Positions 25,775-35,500 of a stretch of 64,000 nt of DNA are shown here, piece by piece. Each line of letters starts with the position of its first letter. Positions within the stretch are counted from its first letter, which is position 1. The stretch covers positions 124,192 to 188,191 of the forward strand of contig DEMS01000028.1 in assembly GCA_002359315.1 (NCBI GenBank), given 5' to 3'. The notes under the pieces are model-generated. The model was not told the origin of the DNA and made no database searches. It saw only the letters and a list, made by a program, of their open reading frames with translations. Origin of the DNA: Bacteroidetes bacterium UBA2664. Its GTDB lineage: Bacteria; Bacteroidota; Rhodothermia; Balneolales; Balneolaceae. The position numbers were made by a program, and so were the translations under genes.

Positions 25775-26105
25775 GGAAATGATTTATTTGATTCTATACC
25801 GCGAAGAAAATCGCAATTATTATTTTATACATGCAAATGTAAGAAGAAATGATGTAGGAAGTGAGTTGCAAGAAATCAACAAAAATAAATGCAGTTTAAA
25901 CTCGGATTATTTTAGAAAAATCAAAAAATAGGAATCATATTAAACATATATTACTTATATATATATACTATATTAGTATACTATTAATAAACAAAAGTAT
26001 CCTATTGAAATTTTGATTTGGTTGACATACCTAAAGATCCGTATACTACTACCTGTTATTATTAACAACCCTTCTCCAAGAGTTTAAGATCTCAACAAAT
26101 TAGTT

Positions 26106-26145
26106 AATACTCCCTTCTATCAATCAATACTCCCATCTATCAATT
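26106..26145. repeat. Two tandem 20-bp repeats
   Basis: Copies at 26106-26125 and 26126-26145 share the core AATACTCC and TCTATCAAT and differ at two positions. They lie 230-270 bp upstream of the MscS start codon. Adjacent direct repeats of two helical turns can be transcription-factor sites; no binding protein is implied by the sequence. Confidence 0.75.
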
Positions 26146-26165
26146 AGAGTAAGTCCATTTAAAAA

Positions 26166-26194
26166 GTTGAACATTCAGTACTCTATAGTTCAAC
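26166..26194. promoter_or_regulatory. GTTGAAC/GTTCAAC inverted repeat
   Basis: Perfect 7-bp arms at 26166-26172 and 26188-26194 are separated by 15 bases, about two helical turns centre to centre. The spacing fits a dimeric regulator site better than a terminator. It lies between the tandem repeat and the MscS gene. Confidence 0.4.
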
Positions 26195-26378
26195 CCAAAA
26201 AGATAAAATCGTCCAACTCAATTGGGTAAAAGATTCATTAAAAGAACTCTGTTAAATAGTTATCTGATATTGTCAGCGTTTCTAAGCTGATTATTATAAA
26301 AAGGTTCTAAACAAAGAGTCTTTAAATCCTTACCTTTTTGGTCATTCATAAATATTCTGGAAATAGTTCAACCGTATT

Positions 26379-27662
26379 ATGTTTAACTACCTTTTTATTA
26401 TACAAAATCAGTTGCTCAGCGATTTAGCGGGTTTCCTTCCAAGTGAGATGCAAACAGAATACACTGAGGAAGCGATTGCTCTTGCTTTGATATTTCTCAT
26501 TTCAGGGATTGTACACATCGTAATTCGTTATTGGATTATTAAACTGCTTCACAAACTTGATGATAAGACTGAGACAGAGTGGTATGCAGTTATTCTGAAG
26601 CACAAGTTACCCCAGAGAGCACTTTTTATAATACCATTATTAATTATTTATAACGGCCTTGGACTATTCCCGGAAGGATACTCTACCATGACCGATTTTG
26701 TGATCAGAATTGCAGCTGCCACAATGATTTTGGTGAGTGCGAGGGTATTTGATGCTTTTCTTTCCGCTCTGCACACATTTTACCTGATGAGGCCTATTAA
26801 AAATCAGACACCCATTAAAAGCTACATTCAGTTGGGTAAAGTGGTGGTATATGTACTGTCCGGTTTTTTTATAATCTCGAGTCTGGCTGATAAGTCGCCA
26901 TGGTATTTCTTAAGTGGGATCGGAGCGATCATGGCCATCATTCTCCTTCTATTTAGAGACACTTTATTATCCCTTGTAGCAAGTGTTCAGCTGACAAATA
27001 ATGATCTGATCCGTGTGGGTGACTGGATAGAAATGCCAAATTTTGGAGCGGATGGAGATGTGATTGATATAGCACTGAACACGGTAAGGGTTCAGAATTG
27101 GGATAAAACAATAACCGTTATCCCAACACATAAATTTCTGGATCACAGTTTTAGGAATTGGCGAGGGATGCAGGAATCGGGAGGCAGGCGAATAATGAGG
27201 TCATTAAATTTTGATATTTCATCTATTCGATTTCTGAGTCATGCTGAGATTGAGAGGTTATCGACATCTCATCTACTGAAAGATTATATAGCTACAAAAA
27301 TGGAAGGTGTTCATAGTTATAATGCCAAACACCTCAAAAACAGTAAGTCAACATTAACAAATGGCAGATGGCTTACTAATATCGGGACATTCAGAGCGTA
27401 CATTATTGAATATCTTAAAAAACATCCAAGATCACATAAAGACCTTACGATGCTTGTGAGACAATTAGAAGCGACTGAGAAAGGATTGCCTATGCAGGTG
27501 TATGTTTTTACAGATACAACTGTATGGAGTGAGTATGAAGCAATTCAGGCAGATATCTTTGATCACCTGATAGCCGTAGCCCCGGAATTCGGTCTACGGA
27601 TTTTTCAACAACCTTCAGGCAATGATATTAAAAATTTGGGAACCTTTAGCACTCCCAATTAA
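26379..27662 (+). CDS. MscS-family mechanosensitive channel (YbdG-like)
   Basis: A 427-residue inner-membrane protein. About five hydrophobic helices precede the pore-lining helix and MscS beta domain: LLFRDTLLSLVASVQLTNNDLIRVGDWI is the conserved pore-to-beta junction, followed by DGDVIDIALNTVRVQNWDKTITVIPTH. The C-terminal domain with FRNWRGMQESGGRRI and the long soluble tail are typical of the miniconductance YbdG branch rather than MscS itself. It probably helps relieve hypo-osmotic stress. It is monocistronic, with a long repeat-containing upstream region that could provide osmotic control. Confidence 0.93.
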   Translation: MFNYLFIIQNQLLSDLAGFLPSEMQTEYTEEAIALALIFLISGIVHIVIRYWIIKLLHKLDDKTETEWYAVILKHKLPQRALFIIPLLIIYNGLGLFPEGYSTMTDFVIRIAAATMILVSARVFDAFLSALHTFYLMRPIKNQTPIKSYIQLGKVVVYVLSGFFIISSLADKSPWYFLSGIGAIMAIILLLFRDTLLSLVASVQLTNNDLIRVGDWIEMPNFGADGDVIDIALNTVRVQNWDKTITVIPTHKFLDHSFRNWRGMQESGGRRIMRSLNFDISSIRFLSHAEIERLSTSHLLKDYIATKMEGVHSYNAKHLKNSKSTLTNGRWLTNIGTFRAYIIEYLKKHPRSHKDLTMLVRQLEATEKGLPMQVYVFTDTTVWSEYEAIQADIFDHLIAVAPEFGLRIFQQPSGNDIKNLGTFSTPN

Positions 27663-27730
27663 TCATGTCAGCAGATCTATAGTGATTTAGAAGTTCAAGA
27701 GGTCGCAATCACTTAATAGTTTACAGTAAT

Positions 27731-28279
27731 TTAATCGGCTTCGATATGGTCAATTTCTAATCGAAAATGACCATTTTGTCGATCACCAATCAAAAAACCA
27801 TACTCTTTGATGGCTGATAAATCAGCTCTGGGTACATTTTCAACCAAGTTGCCTCGATATACAGCTTTAAATTCAGACAATGGAAGTCTAATATTTTGCC
27901 AGATACCTGCTTCAGTTTGAAATTTGAACTCATATGACCAGTGATGTTTTTGCATGGCATTACCCGTTCGAAACCGAAAACTATATTGATTTCCATCTCC
28001 CTTTGCTTTGATATGGATATTTTCAAAACCATCCAGATTTAAAGGGGATTGATTCTTGACCGATGCAAATCCGCCGCCATTTTCCAGGCTTATTTCTCCG
28101 ATGAATACACCATTTCCATTCGATTGAATTTGAAGATGACTGTAGGATTCACCACCCATTACCTGATCATTTACTGTTTTCCATTTTTGTGAAGCAAAAT
28201 TTGTAAAATCAGTAATTAAAATTGATGTTTTTTCTCTTTTCATAAGCCGATAACGGAATGAAAACCAATTGATTGTCAT
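27731..28279 (-). CDS. CIA30 family protein
   Basis: A 182-residue protein of the complex I intermediate-associated protein 30 family, a galactose-binding-like beta fold. DFTNFASQKWKTVNDQVMGG is the hallmark N-terminal segment (W...NDxVMGG), followed by GGFASVK, a beta core and IKEYGFLIGDRQNGHFRLEID. In bacteria the function is unknown; the mitochondrial protein assists complex I assembly. The ATG at 28243 (MKREKTS) could be the true start, as neither site has a strong ribosome binding site. It is divergent from the cyclophilin gene, with 85 bp between. Confidence 0.9.
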   Translation of the reverse strand: MTINWFSFRYRLMKREKTSILITDFTNFASQKWKTVNDQVMGGESYSHLQIQSNGNGVFIGEISLENGGGFASVKNQSPLNLDGFENIHIKAKGDGNQYSFRFRTGNAMQKHHWSYEFKFQTEAGIWQNIRLPLSEFKAVYRGNLVENVPRADLSAIKEYGFLIGDRQNGHFRLEIDHIEAD

Positions 28280-28364
28280 TCTTTAAGATCTGATGTTTTA
28301 ACTTTCATCCCATTAACCTAAATTCTGACTGAAAAATTTATCATCAAAAAAAAAGTAAAAAAAA

Positions 28365-28814
28365 ATGAATAAAGCGATTATACATACTGAAAAAGGAGAG
28401 ATGGAAGTTGAATTTTACAGAGAAGATGCTCCGGGCACAGTGGCCAATTTTATCAAACTATCCAAAGATGGTTTTTATGATGGACTTACCTTTCATCGGG
28501 TAATACCTGATTTTGTTATACAGGGTGGATGTCCAAAAGGAGATGGTACCGGTGGGCCCGGATACAAAATTGATTGTGAACTAGATGGTGAAAATCAATA
28601 TCACGACCGAGGGGTGTTATCCATGGCGCATGCCGGAAGAGATACCGGCGGATCTCAGTTTTTTATCTGCCACAGCAGGAAAAATACAGCCCATCTTGAC
28701 CGAAATCATACAGTATTTGGGAAAGTGGTTAGTGGTGTAGATGTTATTGACAGTATTCGTCAAGGTGATGTGATGGAGAAGGTTGAAATTATTGAAGAGG
28801 AGTTAGAAAAGTGA
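28365..28814 (+). CDS. Cyclophilin-type peptidyl-prolyl cis-trans isomerase
   Basis: A compact 149-residue cyclophilin that interconverts proline cis/trans bonds. Conserved elements: VANFIKLSKDGFYDGLTFHRVIPDFVIQGG with the catalytic arginine in FHR, then GYKIDCE, GVLSMAHAG, SQFFICH and LDRNHTVFGKV. No signal peptide is seen, so it is cytoplasmic (PpiB-like). Its stop codon TGA falls inside the first GTGAAAA unit of a downstream repeat, suggesting that the last codons were set by insertion or expansion of that repeat. Confidence 0.95.
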   Translation: MNKAIIHTEKGEMEVEFYREDAPGTVANFIKLSKDGFYDGLTFHRVIPDFVIQGGCPKGDGTGGPGYKIDCELDGENQYHDRGVLSMAHAGRDTGGSQFFICHSRKNTAHLDRNHTVFGKVVSGVDVIDSIRQGDVMEKVEIIEEELEK

Positions 28815-28996
28815 AAAGTGAAAAGTGAAAAGTGAAAAGGTAAAAGTGAAAAGTAAAACTTGGATATAGAGAAGATTTTTAAAACATTTTTTATAGCTGA
28901 TAACTCAACCACGCTGAGGAATCATCGGATTGAGAAATTAAGCCATATATTTCACTTCAATCTACTCTTTTCACTTTTAACTTCTCCACTTTTCAC
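28811..28996. repeat. Inverted GTGAAAA-type repeat element between convergent genes
   Basis: The left arm 28811-28858 contains five GTGAAAA units and two shorter GTAAAA units. The right arm 28968-28996 is the complement, with two TTTTCAC units separated by TTTTAAC and TTCTCCAC. They enclose about 110 bp of non-coding sequence. The cyclophilin stop lies in the left arm and the DUF445 stop in the right arm. It could fold as a long hairpin and act as a bidirectional terminator, or be a small mobile repeat. No transposase is present. Confidence 0.75.
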
Positions 28997-30120
28997 TCAA
29001 ATAACATTCTATCGATCAAATAGATTGTGCCAAATAAGGTACTCAATAGAATTAAACTGAGAACAGGTTCCCATATCACAAACCCACCGATCGTACCCAA
29101 TACTGCACCCAAATACTGTATTGTTTTGAGTTGCTCGTTGGTAGCATTGCGAATCATGTTCTCTAATTTTTTTTCATCATACTTTCTTAAATTTTCTTCA
29201 ACCAGTTTCTGAACATTTAATTGATTAACCAGCCTGTTTAGAACCTGCAGAATCATTTCATCGATTTGATCACTGTTGGCAGAAATTTTTCTCGGCAGAT
29301 CATCTAAATATTCATCCAGAAAGTTGAGATTTCGTTCTGCAGTAACGGGTAAATTTTGAAGCAGATCTTCGATAAATTCATTCAGGCTTTGTCCACGAAA
29401 AAAAGTATATGTTTTAAGTGCAGCTTTTTCAAGAACTTTATCCTTCAGGGAATTCTCAATTTCCAGGAGCAGTTGTTCGGAGATACTTTTTCTGAATTCC
29501 GGTTTCTGAACAATACTTCGCAGGTAATTCATAAGCCAATCCTTCAGATCTTTTCTGAACTCAAGGGTCGTTGTTACTCTTTTTAAATGGGCAAGAGTAA
29601 GCTTTCTATACTTTTGAATTGCCTTTGAGTCTTTAATTTTTTGATTGATTAAATCGGGATTAATTAAATCCTCAGAAACTGCAAATGCGAGTCTGTATGC
29701 AATCCTTTCTTTGTGTGCAGGGATCAGGCCCTGCCCCAAAAGCGGACGCTTTTTCAGAGGCCTGAAAAGCATTGTTATCGCAATCCAATTGGTCAGGAAA
29801 CCAATCATTCCACTTACAGAGATGATCTTAAGAATTCCCTCAAAATTAAGAGTCAGTCCGAATATCGTGGTTACAACTCCTTGGAAATCCCAATAAAATG
29901 AGAAACTAAAAATGGCTAAAAGTACCCAGGGTATAGGCTTTAAGAAGGATAAAAGCAGCATTTTTTCGATAACAGGCACTTTGGCAACCGACTTTTGAAG
30001 GCCGGTTGTTTGGCTCGTATCCGGTTGCAGATGTCTGTAAAGTAACTCCCCTAACCCTTTTATCGAGTCTCTGTCCGGGTCATTTGAATTTAACTTGGGT
30101 GTTTTTTGCAAATCACTCAT
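28993..30120 (-). CDS. DUF445 family membrane protein
   Basis: A 375-residue protein with DUF445 hallmarks. The N-terminal hydrophobic helices include GMIGFLTNWIAITMLFRP, followed by PLLGQGLIPAHKERIAYRLAFAVSEDLINP. A long helical middle part (residues about 150-320) follows, with a C-terminal helix pair YLGAVLGTIGGFVIWEPV. Function is unknown across the family; members resemble YheB and YjiN. It starts 59 bp after the topoisomerase-like gene and may be the last gene of that transcript. The final codons run into a repeat arm that supplies its stop. Confidence 0.9.
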   Translation of the reverse strand: MSDLQKTPKLNSNDPDRDSIKGLGELLYRHLQPDTSQTTGLQKSVAKVPVIEKMLLLSFLKPIPWVLLAIFSFSFYWDFQGVVTTIFGLTLNFEGILKIISVSGMIGFLTNWIAITMLFRPLKKRPLLGQGLIPAHKERIAYRLAFAVSEDLINPDLINQKIKDSKAIQKYRKLTLAHLKRVTTTLEFRKDLKDWLMNYLRSIVQKPEFRKSISEQLLLEIENSLKDKVLEKAALKTYTFFRGQSLNEFIEDLLQNLPVTAERNLNFLDEYLDDLPRKISANSDQIDEMILQVLNRLVNQLNVQKLVEENLRKYDEKKLENMIRNATNEQLKTIQYLGAVLGTIGGFVIWEPVLSLILLSTLFGTIYLIDRMLFE

Positions 30121-30179
30121 AATAGGAAAGACACATTGGATTATTTTCGCTGATGATCAAATTTATAAAATTGAACCAT

Positions 30180-31550
30180 CTAATCAGACGAAAGAATTGT
30201 CTTTATGGTTTCGGGGTGAAGTGAATTAAAATCTGCTTTTTCATTTAATTCAGTAAGAATTTTTTCTAAAATTGACCCTTTTTGTATTTGCTCTAAAATA
30301 GTTTTACCCGGTTTAACGACTCCTGAATCAATTTGAATCCACCTTCTATCAACCCATTCATCCAGTCTTTTCCCAAATCCGGATGGTTTCAATACCCCCA
30401 ATTTGTTCATTTCCATCCCAATTTCATCAATTGTGATGCATGGCCTTAATGAGAAAGAGTTTCTGTTTAAATCAGTATTTTGAGTTTGATAAAAAAAGAG
30501 ATCGGGCAGTAGTGCATTACTGAATGTAAATTGAAGAGGTTCCGGTATAGATATGCTCTTTAATGTATGATTATAGATCAATTCATATAATTTCCCCATC
30601 TGTGTCGAGAATTCTCCTTTAATAGATTCTGGTTTAATCGTAAGATCGATAGGGTGTACACTCTCATGAGGAGTATCAGGATTGGCAATATCTCGTAAGA
30701 ATCTGGGTTTTAATCGTTCATTAAAACCTGTTTTAAGATATTGAGTCTGCATTACATCCCAGGTATCGGTATAAAATCCTCTCGCGTCGGTTCGCGGGTA
30801 ACTAATCAGAGAAATACGGGTATTCGGAAGTGTGCACTCAAAAAGTTGTTGCAATAGCAGTTGAGCATCATTGTAATTAAGTGCAAGTCCATCATTTACA
30901 ATGAGTGGAATCAGATCGTATGTTGAGAGTGGTAGGATCTGTGCAAAAAGAGTCCCCTTCGGGTTTAAGTTAACCTGAATCAATTCATCAGAAGCACACT
31001 GCAATGGTTCTGAACTTTTGAAAATTTGATGATTCTCACCAATGAAATGTTGATAAGTTCGGGGTCTTCCAAAAGCAGCTATCAGGCCTGATAGCTGCAT
31101 ATCCGGCCATTTTGTTTGCCGAAACCATTCATTTTTAATTAAAAACCTGTTTTTCAGCCGAGTTTCTAAGTGTTCTGATTCGATTTCAGTGAGCTCACCC
31201 AGCATTGAAATTATCCCACTCTTAGACAAACTTTGTAATCGCCCTCTTTTTACTCTTTTGGAGGAAAGAAACCGATCAACAGACCATGCAATAAAATCAC
31301 CGGAAGGGTCACTATCTGTCGCTACGATAACCGTATTGGCCCACTCTGCTTGCTGTTTTATCTCTTTCCGAATAGATGCTTTTGTGGGATCAGCAATGGC
31401 ATTCAGTTGATTTTTTTCAGCATCATAACGGGGTTTCCAACAATAGCCTTCAGTAGCAACAACATATACGGATTGAGGGCTCAGCTCTTGAATAATCTGT
31501 GCAATTACAGAGGATTCTACGATTAAGAGGGTATATTCGGATGTAGCCAA
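30180..31550 (-). CDS. Miniature type IA DNA topoisomerase-like protein
   Basis: A 456-residue protein with the motif order of type IA topoisomerases. The Toprim start LLIVES has E12, where TopA has its general acid. VATDSDPSGDFIAW (78-89) replaces TDPDREGEAIAW. ISYPRTD places the strand-passing tyrosine at Y251, HESVHP (295) replaces HEAIRP, and KLYELIYNHTL and LGVLKPSGFGKRLDEWVDRRWIQ match the last core helices. Two key residues differ: the third acid of DxDxE is S83, and the arginine of HEAIRP is H299. There are no zinc fingers, and it is about half the length of TopA. It begins 2 bp after ybeY. It could be a reduced, specialised or inactive topoisomerase. Confidence 0.75.
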   Translation of the reverse strand: MATSEYTLLIVESSVIAQIIQELSPQSVYVVATEGYCWKPRYDAEKNQLNAIADPTKASIRKEIKQQAEWANTVIVATDSDPSGDFIAWSVDRFLSSKRVKRGRLQSLSKSGIISMLGELTEIESEHLETRLKNRFLIKNEWFRQTKWPDMQLSGLIAAFGRPRTYQHFIGENHQIFKSSEPLQCASDELIQVNLNPKGTLFAQILPLSTYDLIPLIVNDGLALNYNDAQLLLQQLFECTLPNTRISLISYPRTDARGFYTDTWDVMQTQYLKTGFNERLKPRFLRDIANPDTPHESVHPIDLTIKPESIKGEFSTQMGKLYELIYNHTLKSISIPEPLQFTFSNALLPDLFFYQTQNTDLNRNSFSLRPCITIDEIGMEMNKLGVLKPSGFGKRLDEWVDRRWIQIDSGVVKPGKTILEQIQKGSILEKILTELNEKADFNSLHPETIKTILSSD

Positions 31551-31552
31551 TA

Positions 31553-32035
31553 TTAACTGTTAATCAATTCGAGAATTTCATTTTCTTTTTGAGTCATGAT
31601 CGTTTTTTGATCTATTGTTCGATCATCATAACCGGCTAAATGAAGTAATCCATGGGCAAATATGCGAAGAAATTCAACAGATTCAAGAGTACCAAATTCG
31701 ATACTCTGTTCTTTGATTCTGGGGGAACAGCAAAATAATGTACCTTCAATTTGTCGATTTAATCCTTCATCATAACGAAATGTAATAATATCCGTTACAT
31801 ACTCTTTATTTAGATGCTCTCTATTGATTCGGACGATCTCGTTTTCATCGACATAAACTAATTCGATCTCTTGAAATCGAATATTCTCTTGATCTTCAAC
31901 CGCTTTTAGTACAGATTCGAATCGGTTTTTTGGAACGGGTATCTCAGTATTGCTGATATTTGAGATTGATAGTACCGGCTCATTTCTTTGATTTGGAATG
32001 TCAGGAAAGGTTTTCATCATCAAATGAAAAGTCAT
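31553..32035 (-). CDS. ybeY: YbeY rRNA maturation endoribonuclease
   Basis: A metal-dependent endoribonuclease for 16S rRNA 3' maturation and ribosome quality control. The signature segment is FAHGLLHLAGYDD at about residues 126-138, with H128 and H132 as zinc ligands and D138 at the third ligand position, which is His in E. coli; Bacteroidetes homologues commonly end GYKD or GYDD. LNKEYVTDIITFRYDEG is the conserved upstream loop. Several ATGs (32035, 32020, 32017) overlap the end of the upstream gene, so the exact start is open. It is followed at 2 bp by the topoisomerase-like gene. Confidence 0.92.
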   Translation of the reverse strand: MTFHLMMKTFPDIPNQRNEPVLSISNISNTEIPVPKNRFESVLKAVEDQENIRFQEIELVYVDENEIVRINREHLNKEYVTDIITFRYDEGLNRQIEGTLFCCSPRIKEQSIEFGTLESVEFLRIFAHGLLHLAGYDDRTIDQKTIMTQKENEILELINS

Positions 32036-32468
32036 CAGCGTCGAGGCTATCCGTAAGTGACAGCGCTACTCCACACATCATTACATCTTCCGGCAGATTT
32101 GTAAAATCACCGGATAGAACAGATTCATCAACATTTGCATATATACTGCAACCGGCACCGTGTTCAACAATTAGTCCGGTTGTAACATCGCCATGACGTC
32201 CAAAGAAAGTTACTTGTTTAAGTAGATCACTGGCAACAAAAGCTGTACAGTTGTGAAGTTGTAGAAATGTATTTCCTGCATAAACAGAGACCATATTCAT
32301 ACGTTTCTTATCAATTTCCAACCCCAAATGAATTTCTAAAGAAAGTTTAAGATCATCTTCTGCATTGATCAATTCTAAACGGAATACATCATCACCAAGC
32401 TTTTTTGGTGTTGCACCGAGTATCTTGCCAATATTAAGTATGTTCTCTTCTGTAAATTCGTGTATCAT
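32001..32468 (-). CDS. Hypothetical acidic protein upstream of ybeY
   Basis: I do not recognise this 155-residue protein. It has no signal peptide or membrane helix. It appears as a mixed alpha/beta protein with NMVSVYAGNTFLQLHNC and GRHGDVTTGLIVEHGAGCSIYANVD in the middle, and ends in a strongly acidic tail (DADDFSFDDENLS). Two cysteines, C73 and C108, lie in the core. Its end overlaps the ybeY start region by up to 35 bases, which suggests translational coupling and a possible link to rRNA or RNA handling, but that is only positional inference. Confidence 0.8.
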   Translation of the reverse strand: MIHEFTEENILNIGKILGATPKKLGDDVFRLELINAEDDLKLSLEIHLGLEIDKKRMNMVSVYAGNTFLQLHNCTAFVASDLLKQVTFFGRHGDVTTGLIVEHGAGCSIYANVDESVLSGDFTNLPEDVMMCGVALSLTDSLDADDFSFDDENLS

Positions 32469-32536
32469 GTAAGTGACTGGTATAGAATCAATTTATGTTA
32501 CAATATACAACCAAAGATTATTAATATAAATTCCTG

Positions 32537-35500
32537 CTACATTTCGAGTCCAAACATACGTATCTGTTCACGGCTATCCTCAAGTGTAGACGGAAGCTCA
32601 AGTCGCCCATTCGTTATACGATCAACTTCTAAACGCAGCATCTCAGCAGTAGCCTCATCTTCATTTTCAAAGAAAATGTTTTGAAGGATCGAAAGTCTGC
32701 TTACTGAAAAACTAATATCCTGTATGATGGTTTCGCGTTGACGAGCGACTCGTTCCTGATCTCTTCTGAGTGATTGAGCTCTATCCGTTCGGGCACGTGA
32801 GAGTGCCTGACGTATATCATCTTCAAGTACACTGATACGAGCCTCATATTCATCAAGTTTCAACATATCGTACGAAAGATCCTTGTTGAGCCGCTCAGCT
32901 ATAAAGAACGCGAGTTGGTTAGCGCGCATCTCTTCTCCAACTCTCATGTAACGAAAAGCGTATAGAGCGGCAACGGTCCAATCGTGTTCTATCTCCCTGA
33001 AAGGGATCTTATCTTCACCAAATTTAAGCCAGTAGGCTGCCTCTTCGCGATTCCCTTCTTGAAGATATGCATCAGCCAGCTGTGTAAATCCATAGCGATA
33101 ATTTCCAAGCATTCTGCGAATATTTTCATCAAAATAGACTGTTGGTGAATTCCAATTTTCAAATTTAAAATTTCTCAATCTGGATGCATGAACGTCAGGG
33201 TCCACATAACCAAAAGGGCCAACAGATCTCTTTTTAGGGACAATTCGAAATGCTTTACCTTCAAATTGAAAATATTCTTCCAGTCCCAATTGCCCACTTC
33301 TGGATACGGTATTGGCGAAGTAGATCGGCCGTAAAAAGAGGTTGTTTTCAAGCAGGTGCAAAACCATCTTATCCTGAGTTTGCAGATAAAACCGATCATT
33401 TCCTTGAGAATCCCTTCCTGCAGATCGCCCCTCAACATACCACGTCATTTCATCATCCAATTCATCGACCGGCAATGAAAAAGGAGTAGCCATCCGGATC
33501 TGATTATAGAGCATGTCGTTCATTTGAATATCTTCCGGAATCAGACTTTGAAAGCCGGTTGATGTGGTATCTTCCAATTGATCTGCTGAGGTTTCAAAAA
33601 TTGAACGAAGCAGATCTTTTCTGACCGGTATAGTTATTTCACCCGGTCGGTGCAGATCTAACTGCGAAGTCATTGTATCGATTTCTTCATCGGTAAGCGT
33701 AATTGCAAGAGGAAGTGATTCATGGGTTTGTCTATCTCGCATTTGTTTAATATACCAATCTGTATTCAACAAACTCAGATTAACGACTCTCACATCCGTT
33801 CGAACTCCTTCAACCTCCTGGATATACCAAAGCGGGAAAGTGTCATTATCTCCATTTGTAAAAATAATGGCATTCTCTTCCAATGAATTCAAGAGGTTAT
33901 AAGCGTAATCCCTGGCAACATACCGTTCGCTTCGATCGTGGCTGGGCCAATTTTGATGAAGCATCCATGCCGGAACAGCAAAAAATATTATACCAATTGC
34001 ACCGATAGCAACTGCCTTACGATTTCCAATACTATCTTTAATCAATTCAATGATACCGGTCACTCCGAGGCCAAGGAATATGGTAAATGCAAAAAAGGAT
34101 CCGACATAGGCATAATCACGTTCTCTAGGCTCATAAGGGGTCTGATTCAAGTAAAAAATGATTGCCAAACCGGTCAAAAGAAAGAGTGCAAATACGGATA
34201 TCGCCCTGCGCCAATCTTTACGAAAGTGGTATAGTATCCCTAAAAGTGCCAATAACAGTGGTAAATAGAAGTACCCTGAATTCGCAGGATTATTTGAATG
34301 TCGGGTATCTGAAAATCCGGAATACCATCCTGTATCCTGAATATCTGCTTCCCGGCCGATGAAATTCCAAAAGAGGTATCTCATATACATATGATTTACC
34401 TGGTATCTTAAGAAAAATTCAAGGTCACTGTTGAAATTCGCGTAATATTCTAGGTGATGAGGCATGGTTGAGTGCCGACGCGGGAAAAGAACTTCCTCTG
34501 ACCGGTCTATCTGGCCGGTTCGGTCATTATAGCTATTACCTTTTAACAGTGGTGAAGCTCCATATTGATCTCTATTCAAATAACTCACAAAAGCTTCAAC
34601 AGTAGCGGGTGAGTTCTCATCTATGGGAGGCTCTGCTTGAGAACGAATCATAATGAGTGCATAACTTGAATAACCAATCATAATCATCATATAGGAGATA
34701 AAGATCATGTTAGCGATCCGATGGCCCTTTTTATGAGTGTAATAGATTCCAAAAGTGATGAGGAGGATAAAGAAAATTATAAAAGTTGCAGGACCAATCA
34801 AGCCATAGGTCATCGAACCTATCTGTCCGGCAAAATCAGGGATCAGAATAATGGTAATAGGATAAATCGATAAAAAAGTAATAATTGATACACCCATCAT
34901 TATCAAAAAAGTTTTTACCGAAAATTCAAACTTTTTGAAATAGATAATCATGCCCACAAAAAAGAGCGCCAATAGATTTAAAAGGTGGACTCCGATTCCC
35001 AGTCCAAAAATGTAAGCAATTAGTACAAGCCACCGTTCTGAATAGGGCTCTTGATGATTTGCTGACCATTTTAATGCGACCCAAACCACCAGAGCTGTAA
35101 AGAACATGGATGATCCATACATTTCAGCCTCAACAGCGTTAAACCACTGGGTATGTGTTACGGTAAATGTAAGTGCAGCAATAAGCCCGCCTCCATAAAG
35201 CCCCACCAAGTCCATAAAATCCATCTGGTCTGCAGGCCCCCGAAACTCTTCAATCAAACGTACTACGATAAGGTATAGAAGTACGATCGTGAACGCAGAC
35301 GCCACAACACTGATCATATTGATGCTGAATGCAACATGTTGAGAGGGAACGAACATGGATACTACTCTTCCAATAATTGCAAATAGAGGTGAACCCGGGG
35401 GATGAGCTATCTGAAGTGAATTGGATATGGCAATATATTCAGCCGGATCCCAAAATGAAGCAGTTGGGGCAACGGTTAATGTGTATATGAGCAATGCATA

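Larger units (their letters stand above)
25775..26378. other. 604-bp AT-rich intergenic region
   Basis: I see no convincing gene here. It separates the divergent DUF1456 and MscS genes and must contain both promoters. It includes an AT-rich stretch with alternating TA around 25945-25990, a tandem 20-bp repeat at 26106-26145 and an inverted repeat at 26166-26194. A TTGACA at 26022 has no well-spaced -10 partner. Confidence 0.7.

Noticed and set aside
25728..25931. A 67-codon frame overlapping the start of DUF1456 on the + strand
   Set aside because: It is partly antisense to a conserved gene, has low-complexity composition and no ribosome binding site.
28811..28858. GTGAAAA array as a CRISPR
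   Set aside because: The units are only 7 bp with no spacers, and no cas gene is nearby; it is a simple repeat with an inverted mate.
30180..31550. The topoisomerase-like gene as the chromosomal topA
   Set aside because: It is about half the usual length, lacks zinc fingers and has changed catalytic-site residues; a complete topA would be expected elsewhere.
31553..32035. YbeY with Asp in place of the third histidine zinc ligand as a novelty
   Set aside because: Bacteroidetes-type YbeY proteins commonly end in GYKD or GYDD, so this is lineage-typical and not a sign of loss.
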